From contig NZ_QGKL01000011.1 of assembly GCF_003172895.1 (NCBI RefSeq), forward strand, positions 1 to 64,000: a DNA stretch of 64,000 bases, written 5' to 3'. A program made the translations under genes and the position numbers. Under the pieces are notes generated by a model, which saw only the letters and a list, made by a program, of their open reading frames with translations, made no database searches and was not told the DNA's origin. Shown here piece after piece: positions 28,746 to 38,329 of the stretch (positions within the stretch are counted from its first letter, which is position 1; each line of letters opens with the position of its first letter). This DNA is from Leucothrix arctica (lineage in GTDB: Bacteria; Pseudomonadota; Gammaproteobacteria; Thiotrichales; Thiotrichaceae).

Positions 28746-29082
28746 TCAGGAGCTTCCTCCAATACCGGGGAAGCGCTATTTCACTATTGGTGAAGTAAGT
28801 GACCTATGTGGCGTTAAGTCACACGTATTGCGTTACTGGGAGCAGGAGTTTCCTAATCTCAAGCCGATGAAACGACGTGGAAATCGTCGTTATTATCAGC
28901 GTCAGGATGTGTTATTGATTCGTCAAATACGCAGCTTGTTGTATGAGCATGGTTATACTATCAGTGGTGCTCGACAGAAATTAAATGGTGAAGAAGCTGA
29001 AGATGATACAAATCAATCTAAGCAACTCATTCGCCAATGTATTACTGAGCTTGAAGGTATTTTAAAGCTTCTTAAGCAGTAA
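28726..29082 (+). CDS. MerR-family transcriptional regulator
   Basis: The 118-residue protein carries a MerR-type winged helix ([20 protein letters not shown], then [20 protein letters not shown]) and a C-terminal helix for dimerisation ([20 protein letters not shown]). It has no cysteine pattern for metal sensing: its only cysteines are in DLCGV and RQCIT. This gene follows ihfA in many gammaproteobacteria; its target is generally unknown. Its start lies inside the ihfA 3' end, implying translational coupling. The tRNA-Pro that often follows in pseudomonads is not present. Confidence 0.9.
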   Translation: MLEPSNNQELPPIPGKRYFTIGEVSDLCGVKSHVLRYWEQEFPNLKPMKRRGNRRYYQRQDVLLIRQIRSLLYEHGYTISGARQKLNGEEAEDDTNQSKQLIRQCITELEGILKLLKQ

Positions 29083-29100
29083 TAGGAGTAAATCAAGGAA

Positions 29101-29125
29101 GTGGGCTTAAGCAATTTAAGCTCAC
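29101..29125. terminator. Hairpin between merR and the convergent gene
   Basis: GTGGGCTTAA (29101-29110) pairs with TTAAGCTCAC (29116-29125), ten pairs with one G-T, around a five-base loop. It overlaps the stop codon of the minus-strand gene at 29122. It is probably a shared transcript end, but lacks a T run. Confidence 0.45.
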
Positions 29126-29643
29126 TCACTAGATGCTACACACTCATCAACTAACATTTTTATCTCTTCTTGTGAAAGCGACTCTAGTTGGCTAATTGCT
29201 GATTCGCACTCTTCCAATACTGCCATATATTTGTCGTCAACGTCAGGCTCATTTTGAGTGAGATGGGCACTGTTGCGATTGATGCACTCCATCGTTGCTT
29301 GCTCTATTTGAGCTTCAGGTATTCCTACCGATTGGGTAAGGCTTTGACATTCAGAGACAATATCTTCGATAGTAAGATCTAAAGATCCTAAGGAAATTGG
29401 ATTTTTGTCCGTTGCTATAGGCTCATCAATCAACTCTGGAATTTTCGCGTTTTTATCAGGTGTGAAAAGAGGGGCTTTTTCAAGAGAAACTGAACCAGTA
29501 GTGTCAGATTGCTTAACACTATCACTTATAGATAATTTGGGCTCTGCATCTTCTACCCAGTTGTATTTCATGCCGAAATAGATAGCGGCAAAAAATACAC
29601 ATACTGCAATTATAATAGTCCAGATTATTGATTTAAGCGTCAT
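29122..29643 (-). CDS. Hypothetical membrane-anchored protein with four EC motifs
   Basis: I do not recognise this 173-residue protein. It has a single N-terminal membrane helix (about residues 5-24, no cleavage site evident), a Pro/Asp/Lys-rich linker to about residue 85, and an acidic helical C-terminal domain. That domain contains four cysteines, each preceded by Glu (C99, C120, C146, C168), spaced 21, 26 and 22. The spacing suggests helices joined by disulfides in the periplasm. It lies 92 bases downstream of the Wzc-like gene on the same strand and could belong to the polysaccharide cluster, though nothing in the sequence proves it. Confidence 0.7.
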   Translation of the reverse strand: MTLKSIIWTIIIAVCVFFAAIYFGMKYNWVEDAEPKLSISDSVKQSDTTGSVSLEKAPLFTPDKNAKIPELIDEPIATDKNPISLGSLDLTIEDIVSECQSLTQSVGIPEAQIEQATMECINRNSAHLTQNEPDVDDKYMAVLEECESAISQLESLSQEEIKMLVDECVASSE

Positions 29644-29735
29644 CAGTTTTGACTCTACTAACTAAGGTTACATACGACCTGAAATTAGATCAGAAATGCA
29701 TTCGGATAGCTAGAGAGTCACCACTAAATTAATGA

Positions 29736-31988
29736 TTAGGACCTGCCAAGTAGTCGGTTGTTATTACGCTGGCGTGAACGTTGTAGATACTTATGATCTT
29801 GCTGTGCTGCTGTTTTAGCATTAACAACTAAGAACCCGCTCACATTTTGTTTGATACGTGTGAGTGAGTCCACTGTACGTTTTACACGATCAGAATGATT
29901 TTTCATGTTCTTTTCATTCGTCACCATAAGTGTCTTAGTTGCAAGTGAAGATAGAACAAGTGTTTCAGCTAGCCCCGAAGCAGGTGCAGAATCCATAATG
30001 ACAAAATCAAATCTCTGTGATGCTTGTGCAATTAAGTAAGCCATCTTTTCACTACTCAGTAACTGCATAGGGTCAGCTTTAAAGTTTCCAGCAGTAATAA
30101 CAAACAAGTTTGGTATTGCTTTGATTGTTTGTGTAATCCCAACTAGATCTGTTTCATTACCTAGGTAGTCAGACAGTCCAGTGGTATTTTGTATGCCTAT
30201 CTTGTGATGTATCGAAGGCAGTCTAAGATCACCATCTATCAGTAATACTCTCATACCCATCTGTGCATAAGCGCAGGCAAGGTTGCACGCTGTTGTGCTT
30301 TTTCCTTCTTCTCCCATGGTACTTGTGACAAGGAGTACTTGATCTGCTTCATGGCCTTGTAGCTTCATGTTAGCTGCAAATATCCGGTAGGCTTGAGCAA
30401 ATTGAGTATCGGGTGCTGTTTTACAGGCGAGGGCAAGGTTCTTTTTCGCTTTGCCATCTGGTTTTGGTATAGAGCCTAAAACGGGTAAGCCAGTAAACTT
30501 CTGTAGATCATCAGGAGACTTAATTGATTGGTCCAGTGAGTCTCTAAGGAAAGCTAATCCAATACCTAGTAGTACACCTGCAAGCGTTCCAACCAACACA
30601 TTAAGTTTTGGGTTAGGACGATACTTCTTAACTGGCTCACGTGGCGGATCAATAATACTGATGCTGCTTGTATTAGCATTAGCGGCAGATGAAATCCCAA
30701 ACTCTTCAACGCGTTGTAATAAGCCGTTATATAGCGCACCACTAGAGTCTACTTCACGCTTCAACGTATTGTAGTCAAGGCCCTTGCCTTGTAATGAATA
30801 AAGTTCTCTATTGAAGCTTTTTAGCTCAGCACGAAGTTTGTCTTCTTGTCTGCGCGCAGACTCAAAATCTGACTCTAGAGAGCCTTTAATTGTACTTAGC
30901 TCTCTTGTTAAGTTTTGACGTAACTGAATAATCTGCTGATTAAGTCTCTGCATATCAGGATAACCCGGCTTAAATAGCTTAAGCTTTTCTTGATACTCGC
31001 CTTCAAGTTGGACTAGACGACCTTTAAGGTTGGTAATAACTGGGTTATTGAGGACTGTTGAGACAGAACCAGTATTTTGCATTTCGCGAAAGTGACTTTC
31101 GGCTGCTGTTCGACGAATTTCTGCTTGTACTAATGCAGCGCTTAGATCGTTTAACTTTCTAACGTGTCGTGTTTGATTGCTGTCGATAGCCAATATGCCG
31201 TTCTTATTTGAATAAGTAACGAGCTTCTTTTCAGCATTCTGTAAATTACCGCGTGCTTTTTCTAGCTCACGACTTAGGAATTCTTTTGCGTACTCACCTG
31301 TTTCACTTTTTGTATCGATCTGCATTTGGATGAAGTTACTAATCACAGCGCTAACGGTACGCTGTGCTTCATTTGGAGAGCTAGCTTCATAAAATATATT
31401 TACAAGGTGAGTCGCATCGATAGCTTGAATTTGTAAATTCTTACCAAAAAGCTCAGTGATATCTGCTTGAGGCTGCGCATCCACTTCTGCTGCTGACTTA
31501 TCTGATCCTAACCACTTTGAAACACTAAATAGGCTGAAAAAGCCTTTCATCGCTTCAGGTGGTTCACCGGCAGTTCGTAAGCTTGTTTCTAGGTTTTCCT
31601 GATCAACAACAGTTTCAGCAAGTGCTCGACTTTTCAGCATTTCGTAGCGAGTACGAAAGAAGGGGTCTTGCAGAGAGTCTGGTGCTCCTTGAGTCGTAGT
31701 AGGGCTAAAGGAAACGACTGTAGGTGCTTCTTTCTCAATTTGAATAGTTGCATGTGCAACGTAGCTAGGCTTTGTTGAGAATGTGAATAGAAGCGCGAAG
31801 AGTATTGTGAATAATGTTGTAAACAGGATTGTCCACTTACGCCTTCCTAATATCGAAAAGATATCACGAAGTGACAATTGCCCTTCATCTACAGAAGGCG
31901 CTGGGCCTGCATGCATAACTGATACATGCGGAGCTCCGCCCACCTGTGGGACTGCCCCATTTTGCTGTACCACTGGTACTCTAGACAT
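29736..31988 (-). CDS. Polysaccharide chain-length regulator with BY-kinase domain (Wzc/GumC/ExoP type)
   Basis: Proteins of this kind control chain length and export of capsule or exopolysaccharide from the inner membrane. The 750 residues comprise a Gly/Pro-rich cytoplasmic start, a Wzz domain with membrane helices near 50-72 and 463-482, a long periplasmic coiled coil (about 230-420) and a C-terminal tyrosine-kinase-like ATPase. That ATPase has Walker A STMGEEGKSTTACNLA, Walker A' VLLIDGDLRLP and Walker B FVIMDSAPA. The tail has one Tyr (HKYLQRSRQRNNN) in place of the tyrosine cluster normally phosphorylated. It is in one strand with the glycosidase-like gene upstream. Confidence 0.92.
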   Translation of the reverse strand: MSRVPVVQQNGAVPQVGGAPHVSVMHAGPAPSVDEGQLSLRDIFSILGRRKWTILFTTLFTILFALLFTFSTKPSYVAHATIQIEKEAPTVVSFSPTTTQGAPDSLQDPFFRTRYEMLKSRALAETVVDQENLETSLRTAGEPPEAMKGFFSLFSVSKWLGSDKSAAEVDAQPQADITELFGKNLQIQAIDATHLVNIFYEASSPNEAQRTVSAVISNFIQMQIDTKSETGEYAKEFLSRELEKARGNLQNAEKKLVTYSNKNGILAIDSNQTRHVRKLNDLSAALVQAEIRRTAAESHFREMQNTGSVSTVLNNPVITNLKGRLVQLEGEYQEKLKLFKPGYPDMQRLNQQIIQLRQNLTRELSTIKGSLESDFESARRQEDKLRAELKSFNRELYSLQGKGLDYNTLKREVDSSGALYNGLLQRVEEFGISSAANANTSSISIIDPPREPVKKYRPNPKLNVLVGTLAGVLLGIGLAFLRDSLDQSIKSPDDLQKFTGLPVLGSIPKPDGKAKKNLALACKTAPDTQFAQAYRIFAANMKLQGHEADQVLLVTSTMGEEGKSTTACNLACAYAQMGMRVLLIDGDLRLPSIHHKIGIQNTTGLSDYLGNETDLVGITQTIKAIPNLFVITAGNFKADPMQLLSSEKMAYLIAQASQRFDFVIMDSAPASGLAETLVLSSLATKTLMVTNEKNMKNHSDRVKRTVDSLTRIKQNVSGFLVVNAKTAAQQDHKYLQRSRQRNNNRLLGRS

Positions 31989-32221
31989 GATGTGATCCTA
32001 ATTCTTTATTATATTTGCATGGTCATCTACCAAGAAAATTATTGGTAAAAACTCAACTGCAGGTCGAATTATTGAAGTAATTAGTGAGCAATGTTAAGAG
32101 TAACGGCTGTACACGTAAATGTTTTCAAGATGAAAGGGGAAGGACTGCATTTATCGGAAGGGTTAAGCGAGGCATACGGTATCTATGATCCGTATGTCTT
32201 TGCTCGGTTAAAGGTTCGTCA

Positions 32222-34081
32222 TTACTGCTGTAAAAAATTGACTCTTAATAGCATGAGATTGACGGGGTTAATGTTTGCAATTAGCTTGAAGTCAGCTTGA
32301 TTATTATGACTCGGTGTTAGATTGATCCTAAACGTGGCCGTTCTCAATTTACCATCACCTTTTGTAGCTAACGCAGCTGTTTTTTTGTTGTCAGTTTGTA
32401 TTGATAGTTTAGATTGCTGACTATCAAGGTAGGTCACTTTGACCTCTACAGGGCAGTCGCCATTGCATCTAGTTTTGGTCAGTTGGTCATTTAAATTGAA
32501 TGAAAACGCCTGTGATGAGCGTGCCGCATACTCATAATCAATCCCTTGAGGAAGGTAGTAACCTTGTCCCCAGAGCTTATCGCTAGCAGGCATATTTATG
32601 CGCATAGCAGGCTTACTATCACTTGTTTCAGTTATCCAGCGTCCAAATGATCGAAAGGCTACTCGGTCTTTTACTTGGCAGGCTTTACGTTCTGGATATT
32701 CTGCTGCTAAACGATAATCAGCGACATAGCGCTCCCCTAAAAGGATGAATGCATCCGGAGTATCATTTTTTAACTTACCCATCGTTTTATCAAGGTAGCG
32801 CAAAAACTCCTGAGTTTTATAGACAGGGTGATCTAGTTTTTCCATACCACGTGCAAATATAAGCGAATAATTTCGACGCATCTGTAAGCCACGTAATGAG
32901 CTAATAAGAAAGCGGTAGGCTTGGTTTTGATAACTTCCATGCTCAGCCCGTACATAATCTAGGTCTCCATAAAACTCATTTTCAGTTCCCCAGTAGCGGG
33001 TCGAAAACCGATCAGCAACACGTTCATCCATATCGAGGGAGCATGTGCCGTTATTTGCAGGCTTCACTTGCATACCGAGTATGCGGTGCATGTATCTCAT
33101 CCAGTGTTCGACTTGTCCATCACGTGCGCCAATACCTTTGTCTAATACGTATTTAGCAATGACAGGAATTCTTTGATTGTATGGCTCTGCAATAGCATTC
33201 CATGAGAACTGTTCAAGGTTGTTAAACACGAGCTTAGAAACATTAGCTCCAAATGCATTGGCGAATACGTTGACGATTTTTTTTGTAGAAGACTCAAGCT
33301 TTTCAGGTGTGAAGCCAAAGTTTGTTTCAGCTTCTTTTAATTCTTGAGGGTTCATATTGAATTCACCCCAACCATCTTTGAGTGCAAAGTTTTTACAATC
33401 TCCTCTGTATTCACCGTCTCCAATCCCTAGCTGGACACCAATGACTTGAGGGTTTTTGCGAACAAAGTTTGCGAGTGCTTTAATGAAGGGCTCAACAATA
33501 CCTGCATACTGTGAATCCCAAAATATTAAACTACCATGCTGGGTATGTCTTAATTGCTTAAGCGCCCACGCGGGTGCCTCGCAGCGTGAATAAATTTCAG
33601 GCCTTAACAGGATTTGTTGGTTTGGTGCTCTATCTAATGCGCGCTGTAGCTCTGTGAAATTGTATTGTCCTGAACTAGGGTTTGTTTTATCCCATCGAAC
33701 AATGTGGAAGTCACCTCGAACATAGTCAGAAGCACCTGCTGTTTCGGAAATGAGACCGCCGTTTTTACTGCGCTTAGCATAGCTAGGTAAGCGCCAGTCC
33801 ATACCCTCGATAACCTCAACTTGGCTATTTAGTCTAGCTGGCTCAGCTTTTACTTGTTGGAAGGCGGGAGGCTTGGAAGCAACTTGTGTATCCCTGGCTT
33901 GAGGTTTGATCAGCTGTGTTGTTTTTATAGGTTTTGCTAGCGAGGAGGGTTGTGAAGCAGTATGAGTTTTTGGGTAAAGCAGGTCGTCATAAAACCCCTT
34001 AGGCATCAACAAGGCAGCGGTTAATGCCAGCAAAGTGCCACCTAGTAGTATTATAAATAAGATATTCTTTAGTATTTTCAT
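32222..34081 (-). CDS. Membrane-anchored glycoside-hydrolase-like protein of the polysaccharide cluster
   Basis: The 619-residue protein has one N-terminal membrane helix (about 5-27), a Ser/Pro/Lys/Gln-rich stalk to residue 90, a central domain of about 400 residues and a C-terminal beta-rich domain (from about 500). The central part reads like a TIM-barrel glycosidase of the GH-A type: DFHIVRWDKTNPSSGQYNF, ILLRPEIYSRCEAPAWALK, VIGVQLGIGDGEYRGDC and TRYWGTENEFYGDLDY place conserved Trp and acidic residues at strand ends. I cannot assign a GH family or the catalytic pair with confidence. Lying between the chain-length regulator and the polymerase/flippase genes, it may trim or process the exopolysaccharide in the periplasm. 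Confidence 0.65.
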   Translation of the reverse strand: MKILKNILFIILLGGTLLALTAALLMPKGFYDDLLYPKTHTASQPSSLAKPIKTTQLIKPQARDTQVASKPPAFQQVKAEPARLNSQVEVIEGMDWRLPSYAKRSKNGGLISETAGASDYVRGDFHIVRWDKTNPSSGQYNFTELQRALDRAPNQQILLRPEIYSRCEAPAWALKQLRHTQHGSLIFWDSQYAGIVEPFIKALANFVRKNPQVIGVQLGIGDGEYRGDCKNFALKDGWGEFNMNPQELKEAETNFGFTPEKLESSTKKIVNVFANAFGANVSKLVFNNLEQFSWNAIAEPYNQRIPVIAKYVLDKGIGARDGQVEHWMRYMHRILGMQVKPANNGTCSLDMDERVADRFSTRYWGTENEFYGDLDYVRAEHGSYQNQAYRFLISSLRGLQMRRNYSLIFARGMEKLDHPVYKTQEFLRYLDKTMGKLKNDTPDAFILLGERYVADYRLAAEYPERKACQVKDRVAFRSFGRWITETSDSKPAMRINMPASDKLWGQGYYLPQGIDYEYAARSSQAFSFNLNDQLTKTRCNGDCPVEVKVTYLDSQQSKLSIQTDNKKTAALATKGDGKLRTATFRINLTPSHNNQADFKLIANINPVNLMLLRVNFLQQ

Positions 34082-34264
34082 TGTCAGTATTCATTATTTT
34101 AAAATTACCTGAAACTAGATGGTAACGATAAGCGCGGCTATGCATGTGGGTGAGTCTATTAATGGTTGAAAATTCACGATAGTGGGTTGTGTGGCAAACC
34201 ATCCTTCTGGAATACCGCAGACTTTATCCCCTTGAGTGATTGTTAATACATCACCTAGGGTAGA

Positions 34265-35524
34265 GTGACGGAACTAGCAGCTTACAAAACATCAATAATT
34301 AAAATGATAAGTAACAGTAATGCACCTCAACAGCCATCTGTAATGACAAAACCAAAAATGAGCTTTGTCCATCGTTTAGCATGGTACTGCTTGTTGTTAA
34401 TGGTATTTCTGATTCCATGGGGAGAGGGTTTGTATGATGGCGCGGCCAAGGTCATGGCTATGCCGACAATCGCTTTATCACTTGTTATGGTGGTTCTTGA
34501 GGGAACGCATCGCCGCTTTTTTGCTTTTAATTTCTTTGCTTTATTACTGGGTGTTTGGTACTTGGTAGGTGTTTGGTGGGCGCCAGATCTCGAGTGGGCA
34601 AAAGAAATCGTAAAAACTTATGTCATGTTAATCCTCATGTCATTCATGTTTACTTACTTAATAAACAGTGAATATAAGTTTCGTTGGATCTATCAGGCTT
34701 ATGTATTAGGTGCTTTGGCAGCGACAGGAATTATTTTCAATAATTACCTTAATGGCATCACTGGCCCTTATTATAATCGCTATACGGTTGAGAATATTGA
34801 AACGGATAATATGGCAATTCTGTTGTCGTTTGGTATCCCTTTAGCCGTTTGGCTCTATACCCAGTATCAACAGTGGTGGCTTAAGCTACTTAATGTGATG
34901 GCTATTCCTATCATTTTTTATGGCATCTTTTTGACTGGTACCCGAACAGGCTTGGTAACAGGGATGTTGGGGATGATGTATTTGGCATTTACGCAGAGAA
35001 AAGCATCGTTTAACTTAAAAATGATTTATGTTGGCGGTGCGATTGGCGCTGCTATAGCCGTGATTAGTTTGGCACCACCAGAGTCCGTTGAGCGTATATT
35101 CTCCATTGGTAAAGCACTTCAGAGTGGTGACTTAAACCATCGAGAAGTGCTTTGGGCGAAAAGTCTCTCGGTATGGTTAGATAATCCGATACTAGGTAAT
35201 GGCACAGGGTCACTTGGCTATGTACTGAATCCGCTTCATGAAGACTTCAAATGGGCACATAATGCCTATGTTCAAATCTTAGCAGAGAATGGCCTTATTG
35301 GTCTGTTGATCTATTTAGCAATGATAGGGAGCTTGCTTTACTACATCACCAAGTGTGGGATTGAAAATCAAATATTTCTGTTCACACTTTGGGTCACGAT
35401 AGCGATATCTCAGATGACGCTACATTCTCAGAACTTAAAAGAAGTCTGGTTTATTTGGTCTCTTATCGGGATTCATGGTTATCACTACTCACACAAGTTT
35501 GCCAAAGCCCGACGTGGGCATTAG
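34265..35524 (+). CDS. O-antigen ligase/polymerase family (Wzy/WaaL-like) membrane protein
   Basis: This 419-residue polytopic protein has about ten to twelve membrane helices and the Wzy_C-type periplasmic loop: GTRTGLVTGMLGMMYLAF, then RLF-like region MERIFSIGKALQSGDLNHRE, and NPILGNGTGSLGYV with HNAYVQILAENGLIGL. Such proteins polymerise or ligate lipid-linked sugar repeats. In a cluster with a Wzc-like protein and a flippase, a Wzy polymerase role is most likely. I use GTG 34265, behind AGGG, but ATG 34304 or 34343 are possible starts. It diverges from the glycosidase-like gene across 183 bases. Confidence 0.83.
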   Translation: MTELAAYKTSIIKMISNSNAPQQPSVMTKPKMSFVHRLAWYCLLLMVFLIPWGEGLYDGAAKVMAMPTIALSLVMVVLEGTHRRFFAFNFFALLLGVWYLVGVWWAPDLEWAKEIVKTYVMLILMSFMFTYLINSEYKFRWIYQAYVLGALAATGIIFNNYLNGITGPYYNRYTVENIETDNMAILLSFGIPLAVWLYTQYQQWWLKLLNVMAIPIIFYGIFLTGTRTGLVTGMLGMMYLAFTQRKASFNLKMIYVGGAIGAAIAVISLAPPESVERIFSIGKALQSGDLNHREVLWAKSLSVWLDNPILGNGTGSLGYVLNPLHEDFKWAHNAYVQILAENGLIGLLIYLAMIGSLLYYITKCGIENQIFLFTLWVTIAISQMTLHSQNLKEVWFIWSLIGIHGYHYSHKFAKARRGH

Positions 35525-35535
35525 AGACAACATTC

Positions 35536-36951
35536 ATGTTAGTTAAAAACAGTAGTATTTATGTGCTGGCAAAGGCAATTCCTGGGTTAATGGCGTTCAC
35601 TGCATTAGCTGTTTACACTCATCTATTAACGCCTCAAGAGTATGGTATTTACACCTTAATATTCTCTGCAGCATTATTTTTACACAGTGCGGTGTTTAAC
35701 TGGCTACCAGTCGGAATGATGCGATTTTGGCCAGGTGGTACCTACAAAGATAGCGCCTTTATCTCGACACTTGGTGTTATCTATCTAAGGTTGCTCACTC
35801 CCATAGGCGTCATCATAGTGCTAGCGTTGCTAATACTTGGGTGGGATTACATCTTGCAGATCATGGCAGGTGTGCTGTTACTGACAGGTTTCGCAGTTTT
35901 AACGATTGGCCAGCAACTACAGTCTGCTCAGATGTTGCCAAATCGTTATGCGATCATGACAATAAGCTATTCATCATTAGCGTTAGCTTTCGGAGCAGCG
36001 CTTGCCTACTTTGGCTTTGGTCCTACCGGCGTTGTAATAGGTGTTGCCTGCGGTATGTTATTACCAGCCGTAGTTATTAGTGCTAGAAGTTGGGCTTTAT
36101 TCGACAGGACTCTGTATACCCCAGAACTCACACAAAAGCTATTGATGTACGGGATGCCCTTAGCGGCGTCATTTTTCTTAGATGAAGTCGCAAACTTATC
36201 AGATCGTTACATGCTGGCATGGTTGGTCGATGAAGCAGAGGCAGGTAAGTACGCAGTGGGTTACGATTTGGCGGGTAATTCCATCATGATGGTGATGAAT
36301 GCAATCAACCTTGCAGCATACCCAATGATCGTTAAGTTGCTTGACCAAAAAGGTAAAGAGGCTGCATTAGAGTACTTCAATACTTACGTTATTTTGCTAC
36401 TCGGTATTTCGATTCCAGCGGTAATGGGTCTGTCTCTTGTGGGGCCGGGCTTAGTTGATATGATGATTGGAGAAGAGTACCGAGAGTCGGTAACTTTGAT
36501 ATTGCCATGGGTTGCGAGCGCTATTTTCTTTATGGGGCTAGGTGCATTCTACTTTCACCTGCCATTTCAGCTTGGTAATAAAAACTTCGGTATTTTCCGT
36601 ATTGCAGGAGCAACTGCTGTACTCAACCTTGCGCTGAATTTTTGGCTTATTCCTAAAATGGGAATGCACGGAGCAGCGATAGCAACACTCTTGTCGTTTA
36701 TGTTTAGTGCTGCGCTAGGTTTTATCTACGGTAGAAAGGTCTTTCCAATTCCATTTCCAGGAAAAGAAGTCGGCAAAATTATCATTGCAACGTTATTCAT
36801 GGGCTTTTGTCTTTGGTTCTTGAAAGACTTAAGAGGCTGGGACTGGTTGGCATTACAAATGGTGGTTGGCTTAGGAAGTTACGGTGTAGCAAGTTACCTG
36901 CTTAACATTGGTGGTATTAAGCAGGTAATTAAGGCGCGTTACGCTGGGTAA
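35536..36951 (+). CDS. Polysaccharide flippase (Wzx/MATE-like)
   Basis: The 471-residue protein has about twelve to fourteen membrane helices and the typical opening KNSSIYVLAKAIPGLMAF, followed by TPQEYGIYTLIFSAALF and DEVANLSDRYMLAWLVDEAEAGKYAVG. Such proteins move lipid-linked repeat units across the inner membrane. ATG 35536 is chosen since the upstream in-frame ATG at 35389 lies deep in the previous gene and adds sequence unlike flippases. It starts 11 bases after the Wzy-like gene and forms an operon with it. Its 3' end overlaps the convergent aminopeptidase by 13 bases. Confidence 0.88.
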   Translation: MLVKNSSIYVLAKAIPGLMAFTALAVYTHLLTPQEYGIYTLIFSAALFLHSAVFNWLPVGMMRFWPGGTYKDSAFISTLGVIYLRLLTPIGVIIVLALLILGWDYILQIMAGVLLLTGFAVLTIGQQLQSAQMLPNRYAIMTISYSSLALAFGAALAYFGFGPTGVVIGVACGMLLPAVVISARSWALFDRTLYTPELTQKLLMYGMPLAASFFLDEVANLSDRYMLAWLVDEAEAGKYAVGYDLAGNSIMMVMNAINLAAYPMIVKLLDQKGKEAALEYFNTYVILLLGISIPAVMGLSLVGPGLVDMMIGEEYRESVTLILPWVASAIFFMGLGAFYFHLPFQLGNKNFGIFRIAGATAVLNLALNFWLIPKMGMHGAAIATLLSFMFSAALGFIYGRKVFPIPFPGKEVGKIIIATLFMGFCLWFLKDLRGWDWLALQMVVGLGSYGVASYLLNIGGIKQVIKARYAG

Positions 36952-38309
36952 CGGTTCTGTAAATAATCAAATACAGCAAATAAACCCATCGCCTCGCCAC
37001 CTAATGGTCGGCCGGGGCGTTTGCGTACATTGAAGGCCATCAGGTCGATGTGTGCCCATGAAATATCTTCATCGACAAACTCGTTAAGGTATAAAGCTGC
37101 AGAAATTGCACCACCATAACCGCTAGCGCTATTCACCATATCAGCTACATTGCTTTCAAGGCCGTAAAAGTAGGGCTTGTATAACGGTAGTTGCCAAATA
37201 AGCTCTTCACTTTTGACTGATTGGCGTTGAATATCTTGAGCGACGTCATTGTCATTACTAAAGATAACAGGTACTTCAGTACCTAGTGCCACACGAGCAG
37301 CGCCTGTCAGTGTGGCGAAATCAATGATTAGGTCTGGATAAGCATCGCAGGCGAGAGATAACGCATCGCACAGTACCAAGCGACCTTCAGCATCCGTATT
37401 ATCTATCTCAACAGTCTTACCACTACGCGTTTTGATCACATCACCAGGTCTAAATGCATCGCCTGAAATTGCGTTGTCTACTGCAGGGACCAGAACTTCA
37501 AGTGATACTGGAAGTTGAAAAGCCATGACGAGTTTAGCTAGTCCTAAAACGTGAGCAGCGCCGCCCATGTCTTTCTTCATTTGGCGCATGAAGTTAGAGC
37601 CCTTGATGTCCAAGCCGCCCGTATCAAAGCAAACACCTTTACCAACCAACGAGAGTCTCGGGTTTTCTGGCTCACCCCATGTTAATGACAGTAAGCGTGG
37701 CGCGTGGTCGCTTGCTCTACCAACAGCATGAATAGTGGGGAAGTTTTGAGTTAATAAGTCATCCCCAACAATTTCGCTAAACTCTGCATCATATTCATTT
37801 GCCAATGTTTCTAGCTCTTGTGACAAGTGCTCCGGCATCATGTGGTTTGCAGGTAGGTTAATTAGATCGCGTACCGTGCAAAGCGAATCGTAAAACGCTG
37901 TAACCGTTGTTTTGAGAGCGCTAGGCAAGTGAAGTAGTGGCATCGCTTTGTCGTTATCAATGAACTGGTCAAACTTGTAACTACCTAAGCCCCAGCCAAT
38001 AAGCGCTTGAGTTTGCTCTTCAGTCGTCCAGCTACATTGTAGCTCGTAGTGGTTGACGGGTAGCTGAGTTGGTAAGCCAGAAATTGACCATCGACGATCA
38101 CCTTTTCTTGCCACACCAATCAATACTTCAGCAAGCTCGCCCATTTCATTGCTAATTAGGCAGTACTCACCTTCCTTTGCCTCAAAGTCACTTTGTTGAA
38201 TCCAGTTGCCTACTGCAGGCTTTGAGTGCTCGATCAGTGATTCAAGCTGACTCTTAGTAACAGGAGTAATGGGAATGTAAGAATTTTTTAGGTCACTGGA
38301 ATAAGGCAT
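36939..38309 (-). CDS. M17 leucyl aminopeptidase family protein
   Basis: M17 enzymes are cytoplasmic two-metal aminopeptidases, usually hexamers. The 456-residue protein contains the metal/catalytic core SLVGKGVCFDTGGLDIKGSN (metal-binding Lys and Asp) and DNTDAEGRLVLCDALSLA (Asp, Glu and catalytic Arg), plus LIDFATLTGAARVALG. ATG 38309 is preferred over an ATG at 38378 inside the Nudix gene, because residues before MPYSSDLK have no family character and 20 bases then separate the two genes. It is the last gene of an SDR-Nudix-aminopeptidase series, an association I do not recognise from a known pathway. Confidence 0.92.
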   Translation of the reverse strand: MPYSSDLKNSYIPITPVTKSQLESLIEHSKPAVGNWIQQSDFEAKEGEYCLISNEMGELAEVLIGVARKGDRRWSISGLPTQLPVNHYELQCSWTTEEQTQALIGWGLGSYKFDQFIDNDKAMPLLHLPSALKTTVTAFYDSLCTVRDLINLPANHMMPEHLSQELETLANEYDAEFSEIVGDDLLTQNFPTIHAVGRASDHAPRLLSLTWGEPENPRLSLVGKGVCFDTGGLDIKGSNFMRQMKKDMGGAAHVLGLAKLVMAFQLPVSLEVLVPAVDNAISGDAFRPGDVIKTRSGKTVEIDNTDAEGRLVLCDALSLACDAYPDLIIDFATLTGAARVALGTEVPVIFSNDNDVAQDIQRQSVKSEELIWQLPLYKPYFYGLESNVADMVNSASGYGGAISAALYLNEFVDEDISWAHIDLMAFNVRKRPGRPLGGEAMGLFAVFDYLQNRYPA

Positions 38310-38329
38310 ATAAGTTACTCGGCTATATA

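Noticed and set aside
32091-32300. Plus-strand frame overlapping the 3' end of the glycosidase-like gene
   Set aside because: No ribosome site or protein-like character, and it runs into a coding gene on the other strand.
35389-35535. N-terminal extension of the flippase
   Set aside because: It lies within the polymerase gene in another frame and adds residues unlike any flippase; ATG 35536 is the natural start.
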